A stretch of DNA of 64,000 nt from Gammaproteobacteria bacterium (GTDB lineage Bacteria; Pseudomonadota; Gammaproteobacteria; Arenicellales; Poriferihabitantaceae): assembly GCA_009842505.1 (NCBI GenBank), contig VYFG01000089.1, positions 1 through 64,000 of the forward strand. Direction: 5' to 3'. Under the pieces are notes generated by a model. The model had not been told where the DNA came from. It saw only the letters and a list, made by a program, of their open reading frames with translations, and ran no database searches. A program made the translations under genes and the position numbers. The stretch's first letter is position 1. The number at the start of each line of letters is the position of its first letter. Shown here in pieces: positions 27,099 to 35,502 of the stretch.

Positions 27099-29150
27099 TC
27101 AGATCCTGGCGCCGACTTCGGCGCCCTCGCGGATCGCGCGCTCCGCGTCCACCTCGGCCGACAGGTAGGCGCCGCCCACGAGGTGCACGCGGCGTTCCCG
27201 GCCCCAGGGGTTCAGTTCCTGGTACAAGCCGTTCACGGAAAGCTGGCCCGCGCAGATCACCACATTGTCCACCTCGAGCAGCCTGGCCCGGCCGTCGACC
27301 TCGACATGGATGCCGCGATCATCCACCAGCGCATACCGCACGCCGCCGATCTGCTCCACCCCGGCCTGCTTCATCTTCAGCCGCAGAACCCAGCCCGTGG
27401 TCTTGCCGAGGGTCCGGCCGAACGGCGCCGGACGGCGTTGCAGCATGTACAGTTTGCGGCGCGGCGGCGGCGATGCCGGCGGCACGAGCGATCCGCGGGC
27501 CTCGTAGGCCGGGTCGATTCCCCATTGCCGGTACCAGCCTGCAACCTCCGCCGGCGATTCTGGTGGCGATTCCGTCGGCGCCTCGTCGTGAAGAAGATAT
27601 TCGGCGACATCGAAACCGATGCCGCCGGCGCCGACGATAGCCACCCGACGGCCCACTTCCCTGCCCTCCCGGATCAGCTCGTCGTAACGCAGCACCATGG
27701 GGTGGTCGTGCCCGGGGAAATCCACCGGGCGGGGGCGCACGCCGGTGGCAATGACGATGTCGTCGTAATTCTCCTGACGCAGCGTACCGGCATCCGCCGC
27801 CACGCCGAGCCGGATGTCCACGCCGTGTTTCGCCAGCATCACGCGGCAGTAGCGCAGGGTCTCGCGGAAATCCTTCTTTCCCGGGATGTGCATCGCGATA
27901 TTGAACTGCCCGCCGATTTCGCCGCCACGCTCGTAAAGGGTCACCCGGTGTCCGCGCGCGGCCGCCACCAGGGCGGCGGACAGGCCGGCCGGGCCCGCCC
28001 CGACCACGGCGACGCGCTTCGACGCAGGCGCCGGCCGGTAATGCACTCTGGTCTCGTTGCAGGCCCGCGGATTGACCAGGCAGGTGGCGATCTTCTGGTT
28101 GAAGATCCGGTCCAGGCAGGCCTGGTTGCAGCCGATGCAGGTATTGATCTCATCGCGCCGGCCCCCGGCCGCCTTCTGCACCCAGCGCGGGTCGGCAAGC
28201 AGCGGCCGCGCCATCGATACCATGTCGCACCAGCCTTCCGCCAGCAGCCGTTCGGCCTGTTCCGGCATGTTGATCCGGTTGGTGGCGATCACCGGAATAT
28301 CCACGCGTTCACGGAACTTCGCCGTGATGCCGGCGAAGGCGGCGTGGGGCACCGAACTGACGATGGTGGGAATGCGCGCCTCGTGCCAGCCGATGCCGGT
28401 ATTGATGAGATCGGCCCCGGCATCCTTCACGCCCTCCCCCAGCGCCACGACCTCGTCCCAGTCAGAGCCGTCCTCCACCAAGTCCATCATCGACAGGCGG
28501 TAGATGACGAGAAATCCGGGACCCGCCCGGGCGCGTACCCGGCGCAGGATTTCGAGCGCCAGCCGCGCCCGGTTGTCGAAGCTGCCGCCCCAGCGATCCG
28601 TCCGGTGATTGGTGCGGCGGCAGAGAAACTGGTTGATCAGGTAGCCCTCGGAGCCCATGATTTCCACGCCGTCGTAGCCCGCGGCCCTGGCCAGCCGGGC
28701 ACAGCGGACATAGCCGCGAATCTGGCGCTCGATACCGGCTTCGCCGAGCGCCCTCGGCTCGAAGCGGTTGATGGGCGCCTTCAATGCGGACGCCGATACG
28801 ATGTTGCGGTGATATCCGTAACGCCCCGCGTGCAGAATCTGCAGGCAGATCCTGCCGCCTTCCCGGTGCACCGCCCGGGTGATCCGGCGGTGATTGGGCA
28901 GGTCGAGCACGCTGTTGAGCGTGCCTGCCAGCGGCCCCAGCCAGCCCTCCCTGTTGGGGCTGATCCCGCCGGTGACCATGAGGCCCGGCCCGCCGCCACT
29001 CGCACGCTCGGCAAAGTAGGCGGCCAGCCTGCCGTAATTCCAGAACCGGTCCTCAAGACCGGTGTGCATGGAACCCATGACAATCCGGTTGGGCAGCACA
29101 AGTCCGCCCACCGGCAGGGGGCTGAAAATCGCCGGGAAGGTGTCCGTCAT
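27099..29150 (-). CDS. fadH: NADPH-dependent 2,4-dienoyl-CoA reductase
   Basis: Reduces 2,4-dienoyl-CoA in beta-oxidation of polyunsaturated fatty acids. The 683-residue protein follows E. coli FadH (672 residues) closely. The N-terminal OYE-type TIM barrel has PNRIVMGSMHTGLE, ILHAGRYGYH and GSEGYLINQFLC. Next come the 4Fe-4S cysteines in CIGCNQACLD and CLVNPRAC. The FAD site is AVVGAGPAGLSAALVAAARG and the NADPH site is AIVGAGGIGFD, with a C-terminal DNVVICAGQ. It is divergent from the MFS gene at 29284. Related trimethylamine or histamine dehydrogenases share this layout but match less well. Confidence 0.93.
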   Translation of the reverse strand: MTDTFPAIFSPLPVGGLVLPNRIVMGSMHTGLEDRFWNYGRLAAYFAERASGGGPGLMVTGGISPNREGWLGPLAGTLNSVLDLPNHRRITRAVHREGGRICLQILHAGRYGYHRNIVSASALKAPINRFEPRALGEAGIERQIRGYVRCARLARAAGYDGVEIMGSEGYLINQFLCRRTNHRTDRWGGSFDNRARLALEILRRVRARAGPGFLVIYRLSMMDLVEDGSDWDEVVALGEGVKDAGADLINTGIGWHEARIPTIVSSVPHAAFAGITAKFRERVDIPVIATNRINMPEQAERLLAEGWCDMVSMARPLLADPRWVQKAAGGRRDEINTCIGCNQACLDRIFNQKIATCLVNPRACNETRVHYRPAPASKRVAVVGAGPAGLSAALVAAARGHRVTLYERGGEIGGQFNIAMHIPGKKDFRETLRYCRVMLAKHGVDIRLGVAADAGTLRQENYDDIVIATGVRPRPVDFPGHDHPMVLRYDELIREGREVGRRVAIVGAGGIGFDVAEYLLHDEAPTESPPESPAEVAGWYRQWGIDPAYEARGSLVPPASPPPRRKLYMLQRRPAPFGRTLGKTTGWVLRLKMKQAGVEQIGGVRYALVDDRGIHVEVDGRARLLEVDNVVICAGQLSVNGLYQELNPWGRERRVHLVGGAYLSAEVDAERAIREGAEVGARI

Positions 29151-29283
29151 GGTCCCTGTGCCTGAAGATTCATTGTCGTTGGAAAGTCATATTGTATCGT
29201 TATCATGATGCCCCGACGCTTGGAGCGCCCGGGGGTTTGCCCTACACTCGCCGCCCCTCTCACGCCGGCCGGTTTCCCGCACC

Positions 29284-30519
29284 ATGCCAACTGTCATTCT
29301 TCGCGCCTGGGCCCTGATGCTGGGGATCCTGCTGCTCATGGTCGGCAACGGTCTGCAGGGGACGCTGCTCGGCATTCGTGGGACCCTGGAGCAGATCGAC
29401 GCCTCCTGGATGGGCGTCATCATGGCCGCCTATTTCATCGGCTTCCTCGGCGGCTCCCGGGTTACGCCGGTGCTGCTCAGGCGGGTGGGCCACGTGCGGG
29501 TATTCGCCGCGCTGGGCTCCCTGGTGTCGGCCGCCTTCATCCTCTACGCCGCCATCGTGGACCCGTTGTTCTGGCTCGCCATGCGGCTGGTGGTGGGCTT
29601 CTGTTTCTCGGGGCTGTATGTCGTCGCCGAAAGCTGGATCAACGACATGGCCAGCAACGAAACCCGCGGCCAGGTCCTGTCGCTGTACATCCTGATCCAG
29701 ATGACGGGCCTGGTGACCGGCCAGCTCCTGCTGAACGTGGCGGACCCCTCCGGTTACACGCTGTTCGTGCTGATTTCGGTGCTGGTATCCGTTTCCTTCG
29801 CACCGATCCTGCTGTCCGTGTCGCCGACGCCGGTGTATTCCACTGCGCGGCCGATGTCCCTGCGTGAGCTGATGGGGGTATCTCCCCTGGGCTGCGTCGG
29901 GGTATTCCTCCTGGGCGGCGTTTTCTCGGCCCTGCTCGGTATGTCGTCGATCTACGGCGTCCAGCGCGGCCTGTCCGTCAGGGAAATCTCATGGTTCGTG
30001 ACGGCCATCTACATCGGCGGCGTGATGATGCAGTACCCGGTGGGTTGGGTTTCGGACCGGATGGACCGCCGTCTCCTGGTCGTGATCATGACCGCCCTGG
30101 CCACGCTGTTCTCGGTCGCCGGCATGTTCGGGCAATCCGTCTGGTGGCTGCTGGCCATGGCCTTCTGCCTCGGCGCCGCCGTCAATCCCCTGTACCCCCT
30201 GCTGCTGGCGTACACCAACGACCGCCTGTCGCCGGAACAGATGGCTTCCGCCTCAGGCGGGCTGATGTTCATCAACGGCGTGGGCGCCATGGGCGGCCCC
30301 GTGGCTGTCGGCTTCCTGATCAACCGGATGGGGCCGAACGGGTTTTTCCTGTTTCTCTCCGCGCTCACGGCTCTCGTATGCCTGTACAGCCTGTACCGGA
30401 TGTCGCGCAGCGAGCCGGTGGCGGTGGCCGACACCCATTCCTATATCCCGGTCACCGCGGCCACGACACCGGTGGCGGTGGAGATGGCCGCAGAGGCCGC
30501 CATGGCCGAAGAGGAATAG
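29284..30519 (+). CDS. MFS transporter, YcaD-like
   Basis: A 411-residue protein with twelve predicted helices and the MFS loop GGSRVTPVLLRRVGHVRVF after helix 2. FCFSGLYVVAESWINDMASNETRGQ near residues 115-139 is typical of the YcaD group, and GWVSDRMDRR marks the second half. The C-terminal tail after helix 12 is Ala/Glu-rich. Substrate unknown. Confidence 0.83.
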   Translation: MPTVILRAWALMLGILLLMVGNGLQGTLLGIRGTLEQIDASWMGVIMAAYFIGFLGGSRVTPVLLRRVGHVRVFAALGSLVSAAFILYAAIVDPLFWLAMRLVVGFCFSGLYVVAESWINDMASNETRGQVLSLYILIQMTGLVTGQLLLNVADPSGYTLFVLISVLVSVSFAPILLSVSPTPVYSTARPMSLRELMGVSPLGCVGVFLLGGVFSALLGMSSIYGVQRGLSVREISWFVTAIYIGGVMMQYPVGWVSDRMDRRLLVVIMTALATLFSVAGMFGQSVWWLLAMAFCLGAAVNPLYPLLLAYTNDRLSPEQMASASGGLMFINGVGAMGGPVAVGFLINRMGPNGFFLFLSALTALVCLYSLYRMSRSEPVAVADTHSYIPVTAATTPVAVEMAAEAAMAEEE

Positions 30520-30627
30520 ACCGGCCGTACCGTCCATGCGGCTGTCCCGACGGGGCAGCCGGTCCATCCGCCCCCGGATGGCGGATGCCGTTCCCGCCGG
30601 CCCGTTGCCGGGAACGGGACGTGTTCT

Positions 30628-30643
30628 TTACCGAAATTTTACG
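30628..30643 (-). promoter_or_regulatory. Candidate CpxR box
   Basis: Two TTTAC repeats are separated by six bases (TTTAC-N6-TTTAC); on the other strand this reads GTAAA-N6-GTAAA, matching the tandem GTAAA recognised by CpxR. It lies about 95 bp upstream of the CpxP/Spy-like gene and ahead of cpxR and cpxA, which supports autoregulation. Confidence 0.6.
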
Positions 30644-30738
30644 CCCCATTAACCCCGTGTTTGCACCGGCAGGACCACAATGACCCCATCGGAAAAGCAT
30701 GAAAAATGCCAAATGAAACGAAACGGGGGACTTGGACC

Positions 30739-31251
30739 ATGAACCAACGGAACATTGCCAAAGCATCCATTCTCATGGCTGTCATCCTGGGCATGGGCAC
30801 GGTCTTGGCCGGCAGCCACAACAAGCATGCTGGGATTGACCGGGGCTACCATCACCGTCACGACCACCTTGACGGCATGCTTGGAGACCGCGGCACGAAG
30901 CATCCGACAGTGCATGCCACCGAGGATCTCGAGGTGACCGAAGCCCAGCTCGACACCTTGAAGATGATCCTCGAGAACCGACGGCAACAGCAGGGCAACC
31001 ATCAGCAGGCCCGCCGCGGGCTGATGCTGGAGGTCCTGGCGCTGGATCCCACGGCAGAGGATTTTGACGAACGGGCAGCGATACTGGCGGATCGCGTTGC
31101 CGCAGTGGCACGGGACCGGGCCCTGGAGCTGACCGGAGTCCTGAAACAGGTGGCAACCGTGCTCACTCCCGAGCAGATCCGGGAGATGCAACAGATCATG
31201 GAGGCAGGGATGGCCCTACATAACCATAATGGTCCGAAGGATGGTGTTTGA
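30739..31251 (+). CDS. Periplasmic CpxP/Spy-like protein
   Basis: A 170-residue protein with a signal-like hydrophobic segment (ASILMAVILGMGTVLAGS), then a His-rich stretch (GYHHRHDHLDG) and a mainly helical C-terminal part ending in LTPEQIREMQ, the LTXXQ motif of the Spy/CpxP family. These proteins inhibit CpxA or act as periplasmic chaperones; the His-rich stretch may bind metal. The ATG at 30739 follows GGGGGA. A CpxR box lies upstream, a terminator downstream, and cpxR and cpxA come next. Confidence 0.75.
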   Translation: MNQRNIAKASILMAVILGMGTVLAGSHNKHAGIDRGYHHRHDHLDGMLGDRGTKHPTVHATEDLEVTEAQLDTLKMILENRRQQQGNHQQARRGLMLEVLALDPTAEDFDERAAILADRVAAVARDRALELTGVLKQVATVLTPEQIREMQQIMEAGMALHNHNGPKDGV

Positions 31252-31267
31252 TTTACCTCTTCTCGAC

Positions 31268-31292
31268 AGGCCCGCTTCGGCGGGCCTTTTTT
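31268..31292 (+). terminator. Rho-independent terminator after the CpxP-like gene
   Basis: AGGCCCGC, loop TTCG, and GCGGGCCT form an eight-base-pair stem followed by a run of six Ts. It lies 16 bp after the stop codon and 66 bp before cpxR, so the CpxP-like transcript should mostly end here. Confidence 0.88.
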
Positions 31293-31357
31293 CGTCTGCA
31301 CGTCCCGGTCGGTATAATATTCGCGGACACCCCCGGCCAAGTCCGCCCCTTCACGCA

Positions 31358-32062
31358 ATGACCCAGAGCCCACGAATACTGATCGCCGACGACGACAGCA
31401 TACTGACGGACATGCTGTCGGAATACCTGGAAGAGGAGGGATTCGCCGTGGAATGCACCGCCACGGGGCTCGAAACGGTGCAGGCCGTTGCACACGAGAC
31501 CCCGGATCTGGTGGTGCTGGACATCATGATGCCTGAATTGAACGGCATCGAGGCGCTGAAGGAAATCCGGCGGCATACCGACATACCCGTGATCATGCTG
31601 ACTGCCCGGGGCGATGACCTCGACCGGATCCTGGGGCTTGAACTCGGGGCGGACGACTACCTCGGAAAACCCTGCAATCCACGGGAGTTGCTGGCCCGGA
31701 TCCGCGCCGTGCTGCGGCGCAGCGCGGGCAGCATTTCACCGCCGGACCGGGACCTGGTACTGGGCGACCTCGGGCTGTATCCCGGAACCCGGCGCACCAC
31801 CGTGATGGGGACCGATGTCTGCCTGACCCAGACCGAGTTCGATCTGCTGTACCTGCTGCTTTCCACACCGGACCAGGTGGTTACCAAGGCGGACATGTCG
31901 CTCAATGTCCTGGACAAGCCGATTTCACAGTGGGACCGCAGCATCGATGTCCATATCAGCAACCTGCGCAGGAAAATCGGCCTGCATGAGGACGGCAGCG
32001 AGCGGATCCGCACCCTGCGCGGCAGCGGCTATCTCTATGTCTCGCAGGCCCGGGCACCGTGA
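31358..32062 (+). CDS. cpxR: OmpR-family response regulator, CpxR-like
   Basis: A 234-residue DNA-binding regulator. The receiver domain has the acidic pocket DDD near residue 11, the phospho-acceptor Asp in VVLDIMMPELNGIEAL, and PVIMLTARGDDLDRILGLELGADDYLGKP with the conserved Thr and Lys. The winged-helix C-terminal domain ends DRSIDVHISNLRRKIG and TLRGSGYLYVS. The sequence follows E. coli CpxR block by block. The ATG at 31358 is the first that keeps the receiver intact. The GTG start of cpxA overlaps its stop codon. Confidence 0.88.
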   Translation: MTQSPRILIADDDSILTDMLSEYLEEEGFAVECTATGLETVQAVAHETPDLVVLDIMMPELNGIEALKEIRRHTDIPVIMLTARGDDLDRILGLELGADDYLGKPCNPRELLARIRAVLRRSAGSISPPDRDLVLGDLGLYPGTRRTTVMGTDVCLTQTEFDLLYLLLSTPDQVVTKADMSLNVLDKPISQWDRSIDVHISNLRRKIGLHEDGSERIRTLRGSGYLYVSQARAP

Positions 32063-33390
32063 AGTCGCTGTTTTTCAGGATTCTGGCACTGTTACTGGGA
32101 TGTTCCCTGGTGGTGGTGCTGATTTCCTTCCTTCTGTTCCACTGGATCGACCGAGAACTGGAGCCAGGCGGGGAACGGGTGCGTTCGATGATCAGGGAGG
32201 CCGCCCAGGAACTGGTACACGACTATCACGATGGCGACATCGAAAGGGCCATCAGCCGGCTGGACCGGTTCAACGTGCGCGCCTGGATTGAAGATGACCG
32301 CGGCCGGACGCTGACCCATCCCGGCGTGCCGTCCGGGATCCGGAACCAAGTCCGGGAGTTTCCCCAGATCATCTATCCCCACCAGAACCAGACCGGCCAC
32401 TTCATCGTGTACACCGAACCGGTGGAGCTTGACGGGCAGCGGTACCACGTCATCATGACCACCACCCTGCTGGGCATCCATCGGCAAGGCCGGTTCGAGT
32501 ATCTCTGGATCCCCCTGCTGACCATGCTGGTACTCGGCCTTGCGGTCGGCAGCGCCGCGATCGGCTACTGGATTCTGCAGCCGCTGCGCGCATTCCGGGA
32601 CACCGCGGGCTCCATCAGCGCCGACAATCTCGGCGCCCGACTGCCCGACCACATCACCAGCCGCCGGGACACCTTCGGCGACCTCGCCCGGGAATTCAAC
32701 GGCATGACCGAACGCCTGGAACAGTCGGTGCAAAGCCACAACCAGCTGCTGCGGGACGTATCCCACGAACTGCGTTCCCCACTCAACCGCATCCAGGTGG
32801 CAGCTTCCCTGTGGGCGCGGAAATCCGGCGACACGGAGGCCTGCCTGCGCATCGAGAACGAGGTTGGCAGGCTGGACCGGATGATCGAGGATCTGCTGTC
32901 GCTGTCGCGGCTGAAATCCGGCGTGTCCCTGGAACCTGTGGCGATGGAACTGATGGCAACCCTGAGGGCCGTATCGGATGACGCCGGCTTCGAGTTCTCC
33001 CCCGAGGGCAAGTCCGTTTCGGTCCAGGGCCCCGGTACCGCGAGGTGTTCGGGTGACGCCCCGCTGCTGATGAGCGCGCTGGAGAATGTGGTGCGAAACG
33101 CGCTCAAGCATTCCCCGCCCGGCGGCAACGTGGAAATCACCCTGAAGCATGTGTACAGCAATTACTCGATCGATGTCCGGGACCATGGTACCGGCGTGGA
33201 TCCGGACAAGCTGCACCGGATTTTCGACCCGTTCTACCGTGCCGACGAGGCCCGTAGCACCGGCAACGGCCATCACGGGATCGGCCTTGCCCTGGCGAAG
33301 GCGATCATCGAACTTCACCGGGGCTCCATCCATGCGTTCAACGAAGACGGGGGCGGTCTAACCGTCACCATCTCCCTGCCCGCCGGCTAG
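32059..33390 (+). CDS. cpxA: Sensor histidine kinase, CpxA-like
   Basis: A 443-residue membrane kinase with two transmembrane helices (about residues 5-27 and 148-172) enclosing a periplasmic sensor region. The HAMP linker is IGYWILQPLRAFRDTAGSI. The H-box SHELRSPLNRI carries the phospho-accepting His, followed by the N-box ENVVRNALKHSPPGG and the G-boxes HGTGV and GIGLALAKAII. The start is a GTG that overlaps the cpxR stop (GTGA). It signals to CpxR in response to envelope stress. Confidence 0.88.
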   Translation: MKSLFFRILALLLGCSLVVVLISFLLFHWIDRELEPGGERVRSMIREAAQELVHDYHDGDIERAISRLDRFNVRAWIEDDRGRTLTHPGVPSGIRNQVREFPQIIYPHQNQTGHFIVYTEPVELDGQRYHVIMTTTLLGIHRQGRFEYLWIPLLTMLVLGLAVGSAAIGYWILQPLRAFRDTAGSISADNLGARLPDHITSRRDTFGDLAREFNGMTERLEQSVQSHNQLLRDVSHELRSPLNRIQVAASLWARKSGDTEACLRIENEVGRLDRMIEDLLSLSRLKSGVSLEPVAMELMATLRAVSDDAGFEFSPEGKSVSVQGPGTARCSGDAPLLMSALENVVRNALKHSPPGGNVEITLKHVYSNYSIDVRDHGTGVDPDKLHRIFDPFYRADEARSTGNGHHGIGLALAKAIIELHRGSIHAFNEDGGGLTVTISLPAG

Positions 33391-33604
33391 CGCAGTCCGA
33401 CCGTCGCATGCACGGGGAACCGGTCCGTGCCAACCGGCAGTTCACGAACAGATACAGGATTCCCTTGAAGTGACAGGTTGGCTTGCCTGTCTAAGTGTTT
33501 ATCGCCGCGATTATTTCCCGATGGCGTGAATTTCCGGGATGTTTCTGCATCCTTCCGACCTGCCCGAAAAAAGAAAATTATTTCCCTTCTGCACGGGGTT
33601 CGCC

Positions 33605-33613
33605 TGTGGATAA
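33605..33613 (-). promoter_or_regulatory. DnaA box upstream of dnaA
   Basis: Perfect 9-mer TTATCCACA read on the minus strand. It is a single copy in this spacer, about 210 bp before the dnaA start. Confidence 0.75.
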
Positions 33614-33710
33614 ATATCCGTGCTGGGTTTAGACTCTTATATCCCCAAGCGTCAGCCGCGATGCTCACAAGTCCGGCGCCGCTTCTGATGATCTTGTTTT
33701 TTTACATTGA

Positions 33711-33723
33711 TATCAATCAGTTG
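33711..33723 (+). promoter_or_regulatory. Candidate IHF-binding site
   Basis: TATCAATCAGTTG matches WATCAANNNNTTR at every defined position. It lies about 100 bp upstream of dnaA and 98 bp from the DnaA box, the type of spacing seen in gammaproteobacterial origins. Confidence 0.45.
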
Positions 33724-33823
33724 GGGGCTTTTTGTTCTTTTGGTTTGGACAAATGGTCAGTTTTTTCTGGGTGTGCCCTACTTGAGGGATGATAACCGGG
33801 CTGATAAATCGGTTGACTAATTA

Positions 33824-35194
33824 ATGAGCAATAACAATATCTGGCACATCTGCCTGGAGAAGCTGAGAGGTGAAATGGCGGATGATGTGGTCAATACCTG
33901 GCTTCTGCCGCTCCACTCCAGCATCCGGGGCCAGACCCTGAAATTGCTTGCACCGAACCGGTACGTTCTCAACCATGTCAGGCAGAACCTGCTCGACACG
34001 ATCGAATCGACCGTGGTTTCCATGGAAGCAGGCATCAGCCAGGTCCAGTGCGAGATCGGCAGCCTTGCCAGCGACCGTCCCCAGGCGGCGCGCCCCGGCA
34101 ACAGTTCAGGCAACAGCATTTCGTTTGCCACTGAATACGGCGATGACCGGAACGCCCGTCCCGTGCCCCAGTCCAGCAATGGCATCAACCGTGATTTCAC
34201 GTTCGCCAACCACATCGAGGGCACGTCCAACCAGCTGGCCAGGGCCGCCGCGCAGCAGGTTGGCAAGCATCCGGGCAGTTCCTACAACCCGCTGTTCATC
34301 TACGGCGGAGTCGGGCTCGGTAAGACGCACCTGATGCAGGCCGCCGGGAACCTGATCCTCGACGGCAATCCCGGCGCCAAGGTTGTCTATATCCGCTCGG
34401 AACTGTTCGTCAACGACATGGTCAAGGCGCTCCGCACCAATTCCATGAATGCGTTCAAGCACTACTACCGCTCCCTGGACGCATTGCTGATCGACGACAT
34501 CCAGTTCTTCGCCCGCAAGACACAGACCCAGGAGGAGTTCTTCCATACGTTCAACGCCCTGCTGGAGGGCCAGCACCAGATCATCATCACCAGCGACCGT
34601 CTTCCCAAGGCCATCACCGACGTGGAGGAACGACTGGTGTCCCGGTTCAGCAGCGGTCTCACCGTGGCCATCGAACCGCCGGAACTGGAAACCCGGGTGG
34701 CAATCCTCGAGTACAAGGCCAAGAAACTCGGGGAATCCCTGCCCTCGGACGTGTCGTTCTTCGTTGCCAACACCATCCGTTCCAATGTGCGGGAGCTCGA
34801 AGGCGCCCTGCACAGGATTATCGCGAGTTCCGGTTTCACGGGCCGCGCCATCGACATCGACCTGGCCCGGGAGGCACTGCGCGATATCGTGATGTACCGG
34901 GAATCCCGGCTCAGCATCGAGAATATCCAGCAAACCGTGGCGGAATACTTCAAGGTACGGGTTTCGGACCTGATCTCCAAGAAACGGTCCAGGGACATCA
35001 CCCGTCCCCGGCAGATCGCGATGTCCTTCGTCAAGGAGCTGACCAACTACAGCCTGCCGCAGATCGGGGATCATTTCGGCGGGCGTGACCACACCACGGT
35101 GCTGCATGCTTGCCGCAAGGTGGAGGAGCTGCTGCGGTCCGACAACAAGGTGCGGGAGGACTACCGCAACCTGCAACGCCTGTTCGGCGCCTGA
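33824..35194 (+). CDS. dnaA: Chromosomal replication initiator DnaA
   Basis: A 456-residue initiator. Domain I begins IWHICLEKLRGEMADDVVNTWLLPL. The AAA+ domain has FTFANHIEGTSNQLARAAAQ, Walker A GGVGLGKTHL, Walker B LLIDDIQF and ITSDRLPKAI. Domain IV carries the DNA-binding signature GGRDHTTVLHACRKVEEL. Domain II is short and Gly/Ser/Asn-rich. The ribosome binding site is weak. It opens replication at the adjacent origin and precedes dnaN by 308 bp. Confidence 0.97.
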   Translation: MSNNNIWHICLEKLRGEMADDVVNTWLLPLHSSIRGQTLKLLAPNRYVLNHVRQNLLDTIESTVVSMEAGISQVQCEIGSLASDRPQAARPGNSSGNSISFATEYGDDRNARPVPQSSNGINRDFTFANHIEGTSNQLARAAAQQVGKHPGSSYNPLFIYGGVGLGKTHLMQAAGNLILDGNPGAKVVYIRSELFVNDMVKALRTNSMNAFKHYYRSLDALLIDDIQFFARKTQTQEEFFHTFNALLEGQHQIIITSDRLPKAITDVEERLVSRFSSGLTVAIEPPELETRVAILEYKAKKLGESLPSDVSFFVANTIRSNVRELEGALHRIIASSGFTGRAIDIDLAREALRDIVMYRESRLSIENIQQTVAEYFKVRVSDLISKKRSRDITRPRQIAMSFVKELTNYSLPQIGDHFGGRDHTTVLHACRKVEELLRSDNKVREDYRNLQRLFGA

Positions 35195-35502
35195 TCCCCG
35201 ATTCCTGCTTCCACCGGCGCCGGGCGGGTATACCCGTCCCGCTGGCCGGGACCCTGCCCTGGTGCCTGACGGCCGATGCTGTGGACTATCACTGGAAAAC
35301 CTGTGGGTTTTCGGTGCAAATCAGGGCTTTTTCCGTTGACGGTTTGTGGATAATATTTATCCCCATGGAATTTCTGCCCCATACCGCCCCCATCGACGGT
35401 TTCCCCACAGCAAGGATGCCGGTAAAATATTGACCAAAAAGGATTAATTAATTTCATCCACATATCCACAGGGCCTAAAAAAACTACTATCATATACATT
35501 AC
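35195..35502. other. dnaA-dnaN spacer rich in DnaA boxes (candidate oriC)
   Basis: This 308-bp spacer has no gene. It contains a perfect DnaA box in reverse (TGTGGATAA, 35345-35353) and three one-mismatch boxes (TTATCCCCA at 35357-35365, TCATCCACA at 35454-35462, ATATCCACA at 35462-35470). Weaker copies lie near 35280 and 35401. An AT-rich tract with TTAATTAATTTC lies at about 35442-35455. This clustering is the strongest origin-like signal in the window. dnaN has no clear Shine-Dalgarno sequence. Confidence 0.6.
35345..35353 (-). promoter_or_regulatory. DnaA box in the dnaA-dnaN spacer
   Basis: Perfect TTATCCACA on the minus strand, four bases from a plus-strand near-match at 35357-35365, forming an inverted pair. 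Confidence 0.75.

Larger units (their letters stand above)
33391..33823. other. dnaA upstream region with DnaA box and IHF site (possible oriC part)
   Basis: This 433-bp stretch between cpxA and dnaA has no gene. It holds one perfect DnaA box in reverse orientation (TGTGGATAA, 33605-33613), AT-rich runs near 33566-33585 and 33694-33720, and a full match to the IHF consensus WATCAANNNNTTR at 33711-33723. The dnaA promoter must lie here. This arrangement fits an origin segment or a DnaA autoregulation site. Confidence 0.5.
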
